Shown: positions 34,182 through 55,600 of the stretch, in pieces | How the letters are laid out: every line of letters starts with the position of its first letter | Position numbering within the stretch: the first letter of the stretch is position 1 | From: Ascidia mentula | Taxonomy: Eukaryota > Chordata > Ascidiacea > Phlebobranchia > Ascidiidae | Reading direction: 5' to 3' | Assembly (NCBI GenBank): GCA_947561715.1 | Contig: OX387202.1 | Span: forward strand, 4,787,001-4,851,000 | DNA length: 64,000 bases | The notes under the pieces: generated by a model | What the model was told of the DNA's origin: nothing | The model's input: the letters and a program-made list of their open reading frames with translations, nothing else | Databases searched by the model: none | Program-made: the position numbers and the translations under genes

Positions 34182-35168
34182 ATGTCGAATAATAACAGTG
34201 CGGTTATTCTGCCTGAAAATCCCAACGCAAGCTCGATAACAACATTCACACCCGTTGAAGAAAACACTTTTATCGGAAAAAAGACAAGAGGACTTGATCA
34301 TGATTACTTTGTGGCTGAAATTATTGTATTGGTTTTGCTGATGTCATTGAGCTTATATTTGCTAATAGTATCTGTCTGGTATTTACAAAAGTTTGGACAA
34401 GCGAATTTAAGTTATACAAACCGCATATGCTGCGTTTCCGCGCTGCTACTCCTAGTGGAATGTATATTTTTCGAGTTTGAAGAATATCTACCTGTTGTTA
34501 CCAGCGAGTTTTGCACTGCATATACTGTAATTAATATGTTGGTAGCCATAGGGAACCGAACACTTATATATGCTGCCTTGTGGATAAGGCAAAACTCACT
34601 CTACTCAAATCGCCTGCGAAAACTTCGAACCAGAACTATTAGTGTTTTAAGTATTGGGAGCCTTGTTGGAATTTCCGTGTTCGGTTCTATAGAGGTCATT
34701 GTTCTGGCGACTATTCCGCAATATTCAAAACAGAACGTTTGTTACAGTTCTGATCCAACAATGACACAACTTGTATTGATGCCTCTGACTTTCATCGTTT
34801 CATCATTGTTTCAAATCGTGCTCTTTGCCCTAACTTTTTACCCTGTTGCCAACCATACATGCGGCACCAAAGACGGTATCAAAACTGCCAGACTCAAACA
34901 ACTTTTGCTCAGATTGAGTATTTGTACTTTTGTCTGTGTAATTGGCGACCTTATTTTCGTTTGTTTGGCCGCCAATAAGCCAGATTACGCCGAGTACAGC
35001 TTTATACCAATTTGCTCAGCTTTTAATACTGGCCTGCACATCCTTGCCATGGTGTTTTCATTTGCTGATTATAAGTTTCGTTTGTGGCCATTTTGTCGTG
35101 CACCCAAAGATCGAATTTCACCCCAACCTTCTGCAAGTGATGGAGTAAGCAAAAATAACCTCGTGTAA
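34182..35168 (+). CDS. Orphan seven-transmembrane (GPCR-like) protein
   Basis: A single uninterrupted frame of 328 aa. Hydrophobic segments lie at about residues 43-67, 79-98, 111-134, 153-178, 195-221, 241-264 and 272-295, giving seven helices. The N-terminus has sequons at N4 and N15, fitting an extracellular end. Cys111 at the top of helix 3 and Cys187 in loop 2 could form the usual GPCR disulfide. A basic third loop and a short tail (FADYKFRLW then a Ser-rich end) follow. There is no DRY or NPxxY motif, so I cannot place it in a named family. It may be a lineage-specific receptor. The ligand is unknown. Confidence 0.75.
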   Translation: MSNNNSAVILPENPNASSITTFTPVEENTFIGKKTRGLDHDYFVAEIIVLVLLMSLSLYLLIVSVWYLQKFGQANLSYTNRICCVSALLLLVECIFFEFEEYLPVVTSEFCTAYTVINMLVAIGNRTLIYAALWIRQNSLYSNRLRKLRTRTISVLSIGSLVGISVFGSIEVIVLATIPQYSKQNVCYSSDPTMTQLVLMPLTFIVSSLFQIVLFALTFYPVANHTCGTKDGIKTARLKQLLLRLSICTFVCVIGDLIFVCLAANKPDYAEYSFIPICSAFNTGLHILAMVFSFADYKFRLWPFCRAPKDRISPQPSASDGVSKNNLV

Positions 35169-35449
35169 CCGTTACGCTGTGCATACTTCACTGTTATCAA
35201 TATTATTTTAACTGGAAGATTTTGTCAGTTTGAAAAGTGAATTTTGGGTTTACTATAATATGAATGATTGATGTTTATACGTTTGTCACTTTTGTTAGTT
35301 AGGTAGCAATAGGCGAAAGCCAAAATTTGACAACATTTTTCAAGTAAGTTTAAATTTTGTTTGCTCAGGTGAATTTTGACATGAATTGTCTGCGCCAACC
35401 CAGATGTACTTATCAGAGAATATTTACAAAAAGAAGGAAAAACGTGTTC

Positions 35450-35787
35450 AAGTCCCATCAGCCATCTGTCCCATTAAACAGAGCATATACATAACCTGTA
35501 TATAGCTGAGGCAGAAGTAATACCATGCTTTCGCATAGCAAGGCAGGATATCCCCACTGCGCAGGTCCTTGATATTTGGCGATCTCAGCTTTCGTATTCT
35601 CATCATTTGGTTCACAGGCTTCGCAGCCAAAGCATTGCAGCCAAGCTGAATCAGCCACTTTTCCCGACAAGTCGAAGCGAGATCTAGAAAATCAAGTACA
35701 TGGTGAGGTTCGATCTCTCGACCCTGGGCTAACCAGGCCCAACGCTCTATACCAACTGCTGAGCTACAGGAGCTAAGTGGTTTCACG
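35450..35787 (-). mobile_element. tRNA-Thr-derived SINE, full-length-like
   Basis: On the minus strand a tRNA-like head at 35711-35787 (GCTCCTGTAGCTCAG, TTGGGCCTGGTTAGCCCAG with GGT in the anticodon loop) is followed by a body with GTGGCTGATTCAGCTTGG, CTGCGAAGCCTGTGAACC and CTTGCTATGCGAAAGCATGG. The element resembles 10669-10840 and 35870-36050. It is a pol III-type SINE rather than a gene. Confidence 0.75.
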
Positions 35788-35869
35788 GGGTATATTGTGG
35801 CCAAGGTACACTGGTGCGCAAGCGCACAACTTGTCAGGCGACATTCACATGCGTAGAGGATCTCCACCA

Positions 35870-36050
35870 CCGTAATCAGACAACGCCGAAGTAATTCCAT
35901 GCTTTCGCATAGCAAGGCAGGATCGCCCCACTGCGCAGGCCCTTTATGTTTGGCGATGTCAGCTCTCGTATTCTGATCATTAGGTTCACAGGCTTCGCAG
36001 CCAAGGCATGACAGCCGAGCTGGATCAGCCACTTTTCCCGACAAATCGGA
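35870..36050 (-). mobile_element. SINE body, second copy
   Basis: The same body as in 35450-35787, same orientation, without a clear tRNA head immediately upstream. Confidence 0.7.
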
Positions 36051-36098
36051 GAGAGTGGCTGATCCAGCTTGGCTGCGAAGCCTGTGAACCTGTATATA
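35986..36098. repeat. Inverted repeat of SINE body ends
   Basis: GGTTCACAGGCTTCGCAGCC at 35986 and its complement ending at 36092, each flanked by the SINE words for GTGGCTGATCCAGC, form arms of about 45 bases around the ACAAATCGGAGAG spacer. The left arm contains a short extra segment. Confidence 0.75.
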
Positions 36099-36099
36099 G

Positions 36100-36839
36100 C
36101 GTGGTTTTTAGGCAAAAAAAATATAACGCAAATGCTCGACTGCATATCGATCGTTTCGACCTAAACTGAAAGGGCAGTGAATTTCAATAAAAAGTAGCCT
36201 ATAACCAAAATTAGCAGGTTGTTGCTTGGTTCACACCTGACCGTTAATATTCACACATACTTCTGTGATACACAGATATATATGTAGATCATATTCCCAC
36301 TTGGCTGTGTCCCGAAAATGTAAAAAAGTGTTTTAGTATTTTCCAACAACCCCTGGCCTCACCCACGTGTTCAGTTTCTGTTTTTTTTCTCAACGGGCTT
36401 TTATATGATTTATTCCCTACTAATTTAAAAGGCGTAATTAAAAAAAAATATTGTATAAACGTTTTCATTTGATTCCAACACATGACTTTTGAATGTACAA
36501 ACTTATTCGATAACTGTTTTGTTCGTGCGTTTTTTTTGCCTTGAAGAGCGAATTGGCGTTATGTTTTGACACATTGCTGAACAGCACACAAGATTTTGAG
36601 GATTTTACATGATGGAGTCTGAAAAGAATAGTAGCAGCAGCAGATGTTAAAGTTTCCTCTGCACAAATTAAAAAGGCAGTAAATTTTTCCTAACCCAGTT
36701 GGTCCGGATATTGCGCAACGTTTGCTCACAGAGAAAAGTGTGCCCTTGGCGCCCGGCATAAAACTTTTGACCTTCGACCGACAAATCAGCGTTGCTGTGC
36801 AGGTTTCGACGTTTGTTGTGTTCCCTTGCGTTATTTCTA
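36100..36839. other. Intergenic region upstream of ACO2
   Basis: About 740 bases with no gene recognised; it presumably contains the ACO2 promoter. No clear TATA box was found. Confidence 0.35.
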
Positions 36840-36840
36840 G
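36830..36840 (+). promoter_or_regulatory. Possible trans-splice acceptor of ACO2
   Basis: GTTATTTCTAG ends 46 bases before the ATG. In Ciona many mRNAs receive a short spliced leader, and this site would keep the iron-responsive element close to the cap. There is no direct evidence of use. Confidence 0.3.
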
Positions 36841-36859
36841 TTAAGTTTTGTTCCTTCTG

Positions 36860-36886
36860 CGTTGCGTATCTTTGTCAGTGAACAAA

Positions 36887-36895
<9 letters not shown>
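36860..36895 (+). promoter_or_regulatory. Iron-responsive element (IRE) in ACO2 5' leader
   Basis: CTTTGTCAGTGAACAAA at 36870-36886 gives the canonical IRE: bulged C at 36870, five-pair upper stem TTTGT/ACAAA, and hexaloop CAGTGA. The lower stem pairs CGTTGC and TAT with ATG and GCAACG (nine pairs with one bulged G at 36866). The start codon 36887-36889 is inside the stem, as in vertebrate ACO2. It should bind IRP and block translation when iron is low. Confidence 0.9.
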
Positions 36896-46293
<9,398 letters not shown>

Positions 46294-46480
46294 GTCAAGT
46301 TCCTCCCCCACTTTATGCGTTCTCCACTTTACCGTCAAGGCTGTGTCATTTTCAAAGTTCTTTTGCGTTGTTGTTTAAAACATATCTCTATACAAAGCGT
46401 TGTTACGTATGCTTGTGCTCTGAATTTGCCGTTTTTTAAACTTCATCCCGTTGTTCAAAAAGGATGCGTTTTTTTGGTTG

Positions 46481-46486
46481 AATAAA
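46481..46486 (+). terminator. Probable ACO2 poly(A) signal
   Basis: AATAAA 188 bases after the stop codon; a second AATAAA occurs near 46600. Confidence 0.5.
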
Positions 46487-46619
46487 TTACAAAACGCTGC
46501 TGACTAACAATTGAGGCGTGGAAAATGTTAATTTCGTCATATATTGCTCGTTTGTGGTTAATTTTGCGAACACCATGCTATAAAATTCTTGTGCGTTGGA
46601 ATAAATGTAAAATGGTGAC

Positions 46620-47570
46620 AAAGCCTGAAACTTTTTAGCAAGTTGGGAGATTTTTTGCGACAATTTCGAAAGTTTAACACAACAGGAGTAACTTTGATCT
46701 CAACAATATTGTTAGCAAGTTTTATGGTTGTATCCAATCCGTGTTTAGGCAGGTGTCGTTGTTGCCATGGTAAAATAGTGAAAACGATTTTAATCGTCCT
46801 ATGCTACGCACCTTTTTTACCGACGTCCTGTGATGAAATTGTCAGCAACGCCGTTCGGGTAAGAATTTAGCGACTATGTCATAAATAGTTGAGAAACTGA
46901 ATGTATTTTTTTCACCTAATTATAAATTATCGCATGATATGCGTAATTACAACGGTTTTTTCATGTATGTTCAGTCCTGGTAAGACTTTTTTAACTCGGC
47001 TAACGTCACAAAACTTTTTAAACCCAACCAATATGCAAGGATCATGACGTCATTGGTAGAAGATGTCATACAAATGCAGTCCAACCGTATATAAGAACCT
47101 GGGTTGTCGAATTGTCAAAAGGTTTTTTTAAACAAATTTCTCTATTCAGCAAAAATAGAAAAAAAATCGATGCTTCACGTTTGTCAAACATAGCTTTTTA
47201 ATAACCGATTCGGTATTGGCGCGGTCACGTTCGCAAGGAATTTTTTAACTGTCGCTTTTTTGTCACTACCCGGACGACATGACAAGGGTATTTTCATCAC
47301 GAATTGCAGACAGAGATAACATATGGAAACAGGGAGTGCCGGCCAAACGTAAGACCGATCAGAAAGAGATTTTTTAATATGTTATTATCTACATGTATGG
47401 TTACAACATTACCCAAGGGCTTTACATAACACAAGAATCGTGAACCACCCACACGATAAACAACTGAACCATGAAGCATTCATTCACACCCCAAAAGACA
47501 AAAATACATCATGGAGTGTGTGATTGTTGCGTTTAAAGCGGTGTTTCCCAACCTTTTGTTCCTTTCATTT
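46620..47570. other. Intergenic, no feature recognised
   Basis: Short open frames only; none has recognisable domains or convincing splice sites. Confidence 0.3.
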
Positions 47571-47575
47571 ATTTT

Positions 47576-47690
47576 TGACCATACCGGGGTTTGAACCTTG
47601 GATATCCTGGCCACGAATCTCCATCAGGTTTTTTTCTTGATATATGAATCGGGCGCTTAACCATCTCACGGAACCCCCGAGCAATTTTTA
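47576..47690 (-). mobile_element. tRNA-like SINE, Ser/Leu-type (copy 2)
   Basis: The minus strand reads GGGGGTTCCGTGAGATGGTTAAGCG, an A-box-like start as in tRNAs with a long variable arm. It continues with GATTCGTGGCCAGGATATCC and a B box GGTTCAAACCCC. Copies lie at 30926-31045 and 48868-48935. Confidence 0.6.
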
Positions 47691-47957
47691 AGGATTTTGT
47701 GGCACCTAATGGTTGCAAATCGATAAGCGAACGAAAGGAATGTTGTATGATTGTTAAAGTATCAAGTGAGCTAACTATTGTTGACAATTCCACAATACAT
47801 AAAGCAAATGTCCGATAAGATCGAACAAATGTTTACAAATCAAGAGCAATCGCACATCTGCAATTTGCAGCACGAGGACAAAATATTTTTTAATCTATAC
47901 CATAGTTACAAAAAAAAAGTATGGAGCAACGCATTGGGGAACTCTGCACTATAACAT

Positions 47958-48221
47958 ATGACGTTTAGGCGAACACATTTAACTGGAGGAACATTTACTG
48001 GAAACATTTTGGCAAAATCTCGTACTGGGGCACACTTGAAAGTTCGCCGCTCCCCACTGGTTGACAACTTTGTGGTTCACATAAAAAACAACACGCGGAA
48101 AGAGCCAGTCTCGTTGAAAGTGCATCTGACAAGTACTTTCGGTGTTGGATCCCGACTACGCCGCTGGGAAATACCTCACAAGCAAGTTCAAGCCAGTGGT
48201 ACTCGTCTGTTCGTAAATTAA
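47958..48221 (+). other. Unassigned 87-codon open frame
   Basis: An open frame beginning MTFRRTHLTGG and rich in Arg, Lys, Thr and Ser, without recognisable domain, signal peptide or splice context. It lies between SINE copies, in otherwise gene-poor DNA. It may be chance or an eroded transposon. I cannot support a function. Confidence 0.15.
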
Positions 48222-48867
48222 TGCTTGATGGAATGTGTAGGGCAAAAAGTCAATACCTTTGTGGTTATTGGGAATTACAACGTGGAAAGTGATCGATTTT
48301 TAATCGAACTAATGCGGACAGGGTCGATTTCCGTACAAGGAAAGGTTATGTTCCGGGAACCCAAGGTGTTTTGCAATGCTTGAAAGTTGCATCGATTTCA
48401 TTTGAATCCGGTTATAATTTATCACTGTACAACACTAAGTGCACATGCATAAATGAAGAAGGACGTAGACGTACATCATACGTGAAAGTTTGAGTCTTGT
48501 TTTCTAAGAAGCATAATATCCCCTGTAATTATTGCATAGGAATGATTAAAGCGACGCTCGCAAACACACAATAATGTCCAGTTGCCAACAGATGGTTAAG
48601 CATTAGTGTTGCACAGCTGCTTCAAATACATGGCTGTACATAAATCTCTTTCCCTAATTATAAAAGTGGATGTTTCATATAATCAGATAAGTACGTTTCC
48701 ATACCTCATTGGGTGATGCCGCATATTCTAATCTCACTAGATATTGTTTCTGAAAGAAAAGTCCAAAAAGATTGAACGAAGTTTAGCCACCAGGTTTTGG
48801 AAAAAAACATTCTGAAGGTGGTCGGGGGCCATTGACAACATATCGGTCAACACCATTAATCAAGCAG

Positions 48868-48935
48868 AAACCTGAACGGGATTCGTGGCCAGGATATCAC
48901 GGGTTCGAATCCCGGGGCGATTGAAAAAAAAACAA
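48868..48935 (+). mobile_element. tRNA-like SINE fragment (copy 3)
   Basis: The 3' half only: GATTCGTGGCCAGGATATCA followed by GGGTTCGAATCCCGGGG, a perfect T arm and B box, then an A-rich tail. Confidence 0.55.
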
Positions 48936-50400
48936 CGTCTATAAGGCGAAATGTTTTTTTATATTTTTAAATAAAATCAAAAAAAATGTATATAAAAAAA
49001 TGTTTTTTTTGTATATTTTTTATTTGTACTGGAGTCTAATGTGCGTATGACTGGGCTCACAGCAGATAGAGCATACACAGTCCAGTGCAAATACCCCTCA
49101 AAACAACACATGCTGAATACGTGTGTATTTCCTCGTGCTATGTTTCGATCGCAATTACTACGATAACATTGCAGTACAAATCATAATAACGTCACAAAAA
49201 CCGCTGATGGGAATTCTGAGAGAAATTGTCATAAAATGCTACAGGAACAGTCTGCGCTGCTCAGTGATGTGATGCGAATTTTTACGACTTATTTTATGGC
49301 CTTTGGTGCCATGGTTGTGATTAAAAGGCAAATTTGTATAAATCACATAACACAAATAGTGTCAAAATACACGGATTCGAAGTCCCGCCAACATTTTTCC
49401 TCGAAACACTAACGAACCTTAACAAGTCGACGAGTTTCCGTCGCCAGTTGACACCTCGGCTCGTGGAAAAGAAAAAAGGCAGTTCAGTCTCGAAGGGAAC
49501 AGAGGCAGCTTTAAAACCGACGTGTTTGTGTGCAGCGTTGAGCAGTTTGAGCATTGCCCTCCACGCTATAACGAATATGCGACCGAACTCGCTGCAGGAA
49601 AAGGTCTGCAGGCTCTGTTGCGTTTAGGGAAAGGATTAGTCAAGGGGATTACATGTTTCTTTGAGATAAGGGGCAAGATGTCTTGGTAAATGTACACGAC
49701 ATGTCGGGTTTTAGGCGCGAAAAACTTTATTTAATTAATGTGAATATGAATGTTAAATCTATTATGCTTCTCATTGAGCAGACGTTTCGAACACAACCGC
49801 GTTTATCATCAGTACTAATTCGGAATGAGATGCAGCAAGGCGCGCGCTGACGTGGGCAGGCAACTGAGTTTTTACATGTTAAAAGTGGAAATTCGATCAG
49901 AAGTATTTCAAAATCTTAAATTTGCTTGCTGAACTAATGTTGCGAGAGTTGCTAAGACATGCAGAAAACCACGCATATGTTAATGTATTTACCGTTGTCA
50001 GAATTACATCAACTGTTTGTGTTTTGCTGAAGTTGACTATAGTTATACTTTTTTTCTAAAGAGGCGGCATTTACGGAATGCGTATTATTTAACCGCCTCG
50101 GGTAAATACTTTAATAACGTCTATACGCAGATGACGTCACATTGCCACGTTAAAAGTTTACCTGAAATTTTGTAAATATTTCTCATCCGCGTTGGAATTG
50201 CGATGTAGCATATGCGCCACATAACACCACACCCACACATTTTTATTTTCAAGTTTTTCAGGGCCTTAGATGCCTGAATATCGCAAATTAAGTTTTGCGT
50301 GAAAATGGTTACGTTTTGATGAATCGAACAAATATCTACCCCTGGAAGGGTTGTTTTTCTTGTAGTAAACATGAGTGGAAAGGTATTGGGTGTTGACTCG
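48936..50400. other. Intergenic, no feature recognised
   Basis: AT-rich, with T and A runs at 48950-49020. No gene or RNA identified. Confidence 0.3.
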
Positions 50401-50405
50401 CTTAC

Positions 50406-50536
50406 TTGAACACCAAACTTCCATATATTGTAATATGACCTTGGCGCGTCACTTCGCAGAAATTTGAGGCCGGTACTTGTGTGCAATGAGGCGGTAAATT
50501 CAATACTCCTTTCCTGAAAATGTCGCGCGACTTCTC
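50406..50536 (-). CDS. Possible isolated coding exon
   Basis: A 131-nt open segment is framed by an acceptor (TTTGTGTTTAG) and a donor (CAA/GTAAGCG) and encodes about 43 residues (ARHFQERSIEFTASLHTS...YYNIWKFGVQ). No partner exon was found on either side and no family is recognised, so chance is quite possible. Confidence 0.2.
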
Positions 50537-52670
50537 CTAAACACAAATGTCACGCCACGAACGCTTGACCGTTCAATTTACTCTGGAATGCGAATATTAA
50601 AACGCGTTTTAAATGTTTGCTTTTAGATTACGGAACGAGGTTTAATCGTTTTGTTTGTTTGACGCAATCCGAGTTTTAAATTCTGACATTTATAAATTTT
50701 ACAGATAAAAGTGCAAATTAGATACAGCCGTTCTTACATAAAATCCAACGATATTTTTATGCTGTGATGTTCCTGCAGCGCATGAAAGTTAATTTGCTTC
50801 AACTTCACAAAGCTCACGGCAGAGAATTGAACGATTTGTGCACATCTGGCTTTTTCCCATCGCTTAAGACAAACGTCGGCACCTTTTGTGTTAAAACTCA
50901 TCCAAATATTGACTTTGTCATTTGCTCCATGCTATTACAGATAATTAAAACCTGTTGCTTTAATGCGTGTTGGGGTCAAGAGAATTCGTGTTTGCTTTTA
51001 CGATGGCCGTTGAGCTTGTTGCTGTGGCAACGTTTTTGTTGGTACGACACACAATAGCATAGGAATTCCGAACACATTGCCGTCGTCCACAGAATATCGA
51101 ATTTGTTGCAAATTAATTTTTTGTCGTTTGCTATCAAATCTTAAAGACAGGTTGGGTGGAAACGTGAAATACTTTGTTAAAAAATAACAGGTTGTTCTGT
51201 ATGGTGGAGTTAAACCGGACGATACTGTTTTTGAACAATAACATGCAACGAAGTGGTTCGTTGGAATTGGGTGTAACTCGTTAAGCTGTTATATTTATTA
51301 GAAAAATCTTTATACAACATCTGTATCTGCCACGCTGATAAATTAATTGAAAGTGTGAGTCACAGCGACTACTTATTCATGCATATATTCCACATCCAAA
51401 GACTCAACTCCCTTGAGATTCAACTTCACTTCAAAGCTAAATCCGTCAACACTTAAGGTTTTGATTGACAGTTGCTTCAAACAGCTTGCTCACGTGGTTT
51501 ACGGTGCCCAAGTCGCGAAACCTTCATCACTTTCCAATTTTTTTACTCATGCTCTATTTAAACTTACCTATCTAACAACACTGTCACTATATCATGCATT
51601 AAAAGTATTGCAACACTAAAACGGTGCAAGTTACATGTACGACTTATAGATTGTGTTTAATATAGCGGTGTAACGGTAAATTTATTCTCAAGATTTCGGT
51701 ACATTTTTACAACATTTTATACAACATCTGAATATCGTGAAAGTGTGGGAAGTTATTGGTTGCGTCTTAAGTTCAATTATTACTTATTGTTGAGAAAACC
51801 TAACCATTATTTTCATTAAACCTAATCTAGAGAAACTCGAAACGTTTCTATTTATCTCACTTGCCATGAAAATTGTACGGTAAAAGATTGCCAACCGCAC
51901 TTTGGCATTTTAATCCTTTTTTTTACCCACACTTGTCTAAACTTAAATGAAATTTAATCCCCCTAAGATGTGAAAACACGCGTGGCATTTAATCTTGTCA
52001 TTTCGGCCGCTTCCCGCCATCTTATCTCTACTTTGACACCAACAAGCATTTTGAAAGTAGAGCGGTATTGTTTATCCGTCGGACACTTACAAGATGCTTA
52101 CACGATTTAAAACAAAACCGCGTCTGAAGAAAATGAATAAACAATAGTTTTTAAAATGCAGAGACAGTGATGTCATTTATATGTACGGGCGGAGGTAAAA
52201 GGTGCCTTAGTTTGAAGTTAAAGTGTACTTAGTTTAACAACGCATGCAAACTCAATGAAATGTTGCAGCAAAGCTAATGGCAGCAAACAAACATGCATTT
52301 GGACAGAAAAACATTAAGGACATAATATTGTAAACGAATCTGTTAACCACCCTACCGAAAGCCGTGTACGTGAACATAACCTTTGTGAGACTGCCGTGTG
52401 TACGGAAAAATGGCTCGCAACTTGAGATAATGACCCTGTAGGCGACATGGCATTAGCGCTCGCAAAGAAGGGATAATTCTGTTACGACTCCCTACTGATA
52501 ACCGGCTATCAATATCACATGTTGGTTCCCATACTGCAAAACTACTTATAGGCTGTATGTTACGTAACTCAACAAGCAACAATGGTGTTTACTTTTGTTT
52601 TCAGCTTTACGACGTCAATAATCGGTATAGATTAAATAGAATGTGGTTTGCCTGAAGCCTTTTGTTACAA
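50537..52670. other. Intergenic, probable upstream region of class B receptor gene
   Basis: No coding region recognised. It may contain the promoter of the gene whose first exon is proposed at 52677. Confidence 0.3.
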
Positions 52671-52676
52671 AGCGTA

Positions 52677-55600
52677 ATGGATTCTTTGCGAGCAAGTTGG
52701 GTTTGTTTGACTTTGGTGCTGCTGAACAAGGTAAGTTGTTTGACGGATTAAGCTGTTAACTTAAGATTGAAATTTCGCCAACGCTTGCAAACCACAATGT
52801 TTTGGTGTAAAACAAACAAAACTAAGTTTTGGGTGCACTAAGACATCGCGCTACCTTTCACTTCTTGCAGCTTGTCGTTATGCGGTCTGTCAACATTTGT
52901 AAATTTACTTTTGAGTGATAAGACTGATAACATTCAGGCATGTAAACATTTGTGTGACGTCGATTCAAGCGATCAAGAATAATTAAAATTCGCATTCGGG
53001 CTTTCCTATCACTCGGTAACTTCAAAAAACATCCAACGTAATCACAAGTTAAACTGTGTAACTCCATCATGGCGGCCAAACACCTCGTGTTGTTTGCGAA
53101 TTGACGAATTGTACACATGTGTATATCCAATGTATTTCAGTATGGCTTGTAAAGTCACACGGACGCATAAACTAAACGGGTTTTTCTTCTCATAGTTTGT
53201 CATCTATTGCAAAGCTTCTTAAGTGACTATAGGTGTTTGCAACTGCAGCAAATGATTCAATTACGAATGCCTAACTTGTTGCGTCACGTACCCTGTGTTG
53301 CATCTATGGACGTGTATAGTGGTTTACCACGCAGCATGAAACTGAGCAACACCCTTTACAGTGCACACAATCTACAAATTATATTAGTCACCGGGTATAT
53401 ATTGCGACCTAGCTAGGTAGATTCAAGGTTGAATATTCTTTGCAGTGCGCCCAATACTAATTATTTGTATTCGGCCAAAATCGATTATTCTGTCACGTCA
53501 CAACCAGCACCTGTAAACGCATCTGCGTCTTTCGAGTTAAAGTGATTATTCGAAACCACAACATTGGAAACCATCGTTTTGCCTCGAAGTTGTTGTACTT
53601 GTAAGATGAGCCGCCAAGTTAATGCCGCCTTTTTTGCTTCCACGTCGCCACTTCCACGCAACAGCATTTTCTTAAATACTCAACAGCACACGCGCTCACG
53701 TCTTTACCTCAACCAACAGCAACTTATCCCCTCGTCTGTGGTGATTTGTAACTCTCCATCTTCCAACGCACAATTACTCCCCGAACATTTCATTGTATGT
53801 TTTGAGTAAAAACTCTGCAAAATTCTGTTACGTTTGTCTTGTAGTCGCCAAAGGCAAACAATTTTATGCAAACAGAAATCACTGTTATGCGTTCAACTTG
53901 TTTGATTGCAGTTATTTGCAGTTTTACAGTAAACATTATCTTGTGGCAACTTATTAACTTCAAAGTAGATTAAACAAAAACTGCAAAGCAGAGAATCTGA
54001 ACGTATACTTTTATTCAAGAACGTTTCGAACTATCTGCAGTAGTGACATAAACGCTTAAAGTTAGAACATCGGCTTGTTTTATTCACACGATGGAAGTTT
54101 TTTTGCCAATCATGTTTGCAATTTGACAATGCCCCCAAAAAGACACCATAGAACGGTTGCAATTGAAGTTGTTTATGTTCAAGCATGGGGATGGACTGGA
54201 AATCATTGGAAGAAAATCAATAAGAAAACCCGCACAATATTTCGCACTTGTGTGTTAAACCCAGCAGCGGCGAGCGTTGAATTTAACCACAGGAATTAAA
54301 GCGATAAACTTTGCAGAATCACGTGCGCAAAATATCGTTATGATAGACTTGTTTACAATTTGGAAGAAGAATTGTTGTTTGTAAAACGTTTTGACGTCAA
54401 GACTTGTTATTTAAAATCACGCGGATATTCCAACTGTTCCACACAATAGCTATTGGTAACATTGTGATTTGGTTTTAAAACACGCGATGAAACATTCAAA
54501 AATGGCATATTTCGCGACATCAACGCAGCGCTGTCACGTCAAAATAATAATAAACGAAACTTTCGTTCTGCTCTCTGCCAACCCAATCGCCTAAAAGCAT
54601 TGTATAGGCGTGAGAACGTTTCATACGCGAAGTAAATTCAAAGGAAATGAGCAGGATTACTCCTCTGGCTCTACGCGAGACGCCACATCATCAATTTTTA
54701 ACCTGCAATATGTGTTTACGCTTTTCATTACATGTAGGCGAGCGCTACAGACCTCCAAACAACACCAAAACCGCAGGAACCTTTCCATGGTACCACACAA
54801 CTTCCTGAATCAGGTGTGTTTTGATCATTAAAATTATTGTGGGATTCAGTTCCATGGATTTTACGGCCGCTTTGTACTGGCTTTTCTGTTACATTACGAC
54901 GTTTGGTTTGCGTGCCATTGTGTGATAATTTATTTCACAAATCAACGACCGCAGGATCATTATTAGATTGGAGAACATTTTTTGACTATGTTAATCGAAT
55001 CTTCTAATACACACACTACTACTATTAGAATACAAATGTTGAAAATGCAATCTTGTTTTAAACAAAACCCCAACGTGTGTACGACTTTATGACTTCCAGC
55101 CGTTTTCCACAAGAAGCAAAACGCCCGCAACGTTGTGGATTATGACATGTTTAGATAGGTTGGCATAAAGAGGTTCCAAAAAACTCCGAATTATTTCATC
55201 GTCATCCTTGTTCTTGTACATGTGTGATGACCGAAACTTGCTCTCTAAACACACGTTTGATGACATGGCTTATTTTATTTAATAGAGCTAAGTGTGATTT
55301 TGGCCCGTCGGAACCTCACCTTACACCCGTGCTCTCGATTTCGTTTCGTGTTTCAAACGAGAAATTCGATCCTCCACAAGTGTTCGTTCCTATAAAATAT
55401 TGACGAGTCCTGACAACGTTTGTCTGATTTTCTCTCCATGTTTTGCATTTTAGCGGTTGAAAGCATGGATGTCGCGCAAGCCGGGGGTTTCTGACGGTTG
55501 GATTTCCTACACCAACAATGTTTAATTTATATTTTCCCAACCTTGGCTTACCGGTTATTAAAACGCTTACGCGGCTTAAATCTGGGAATTACAATCCATA

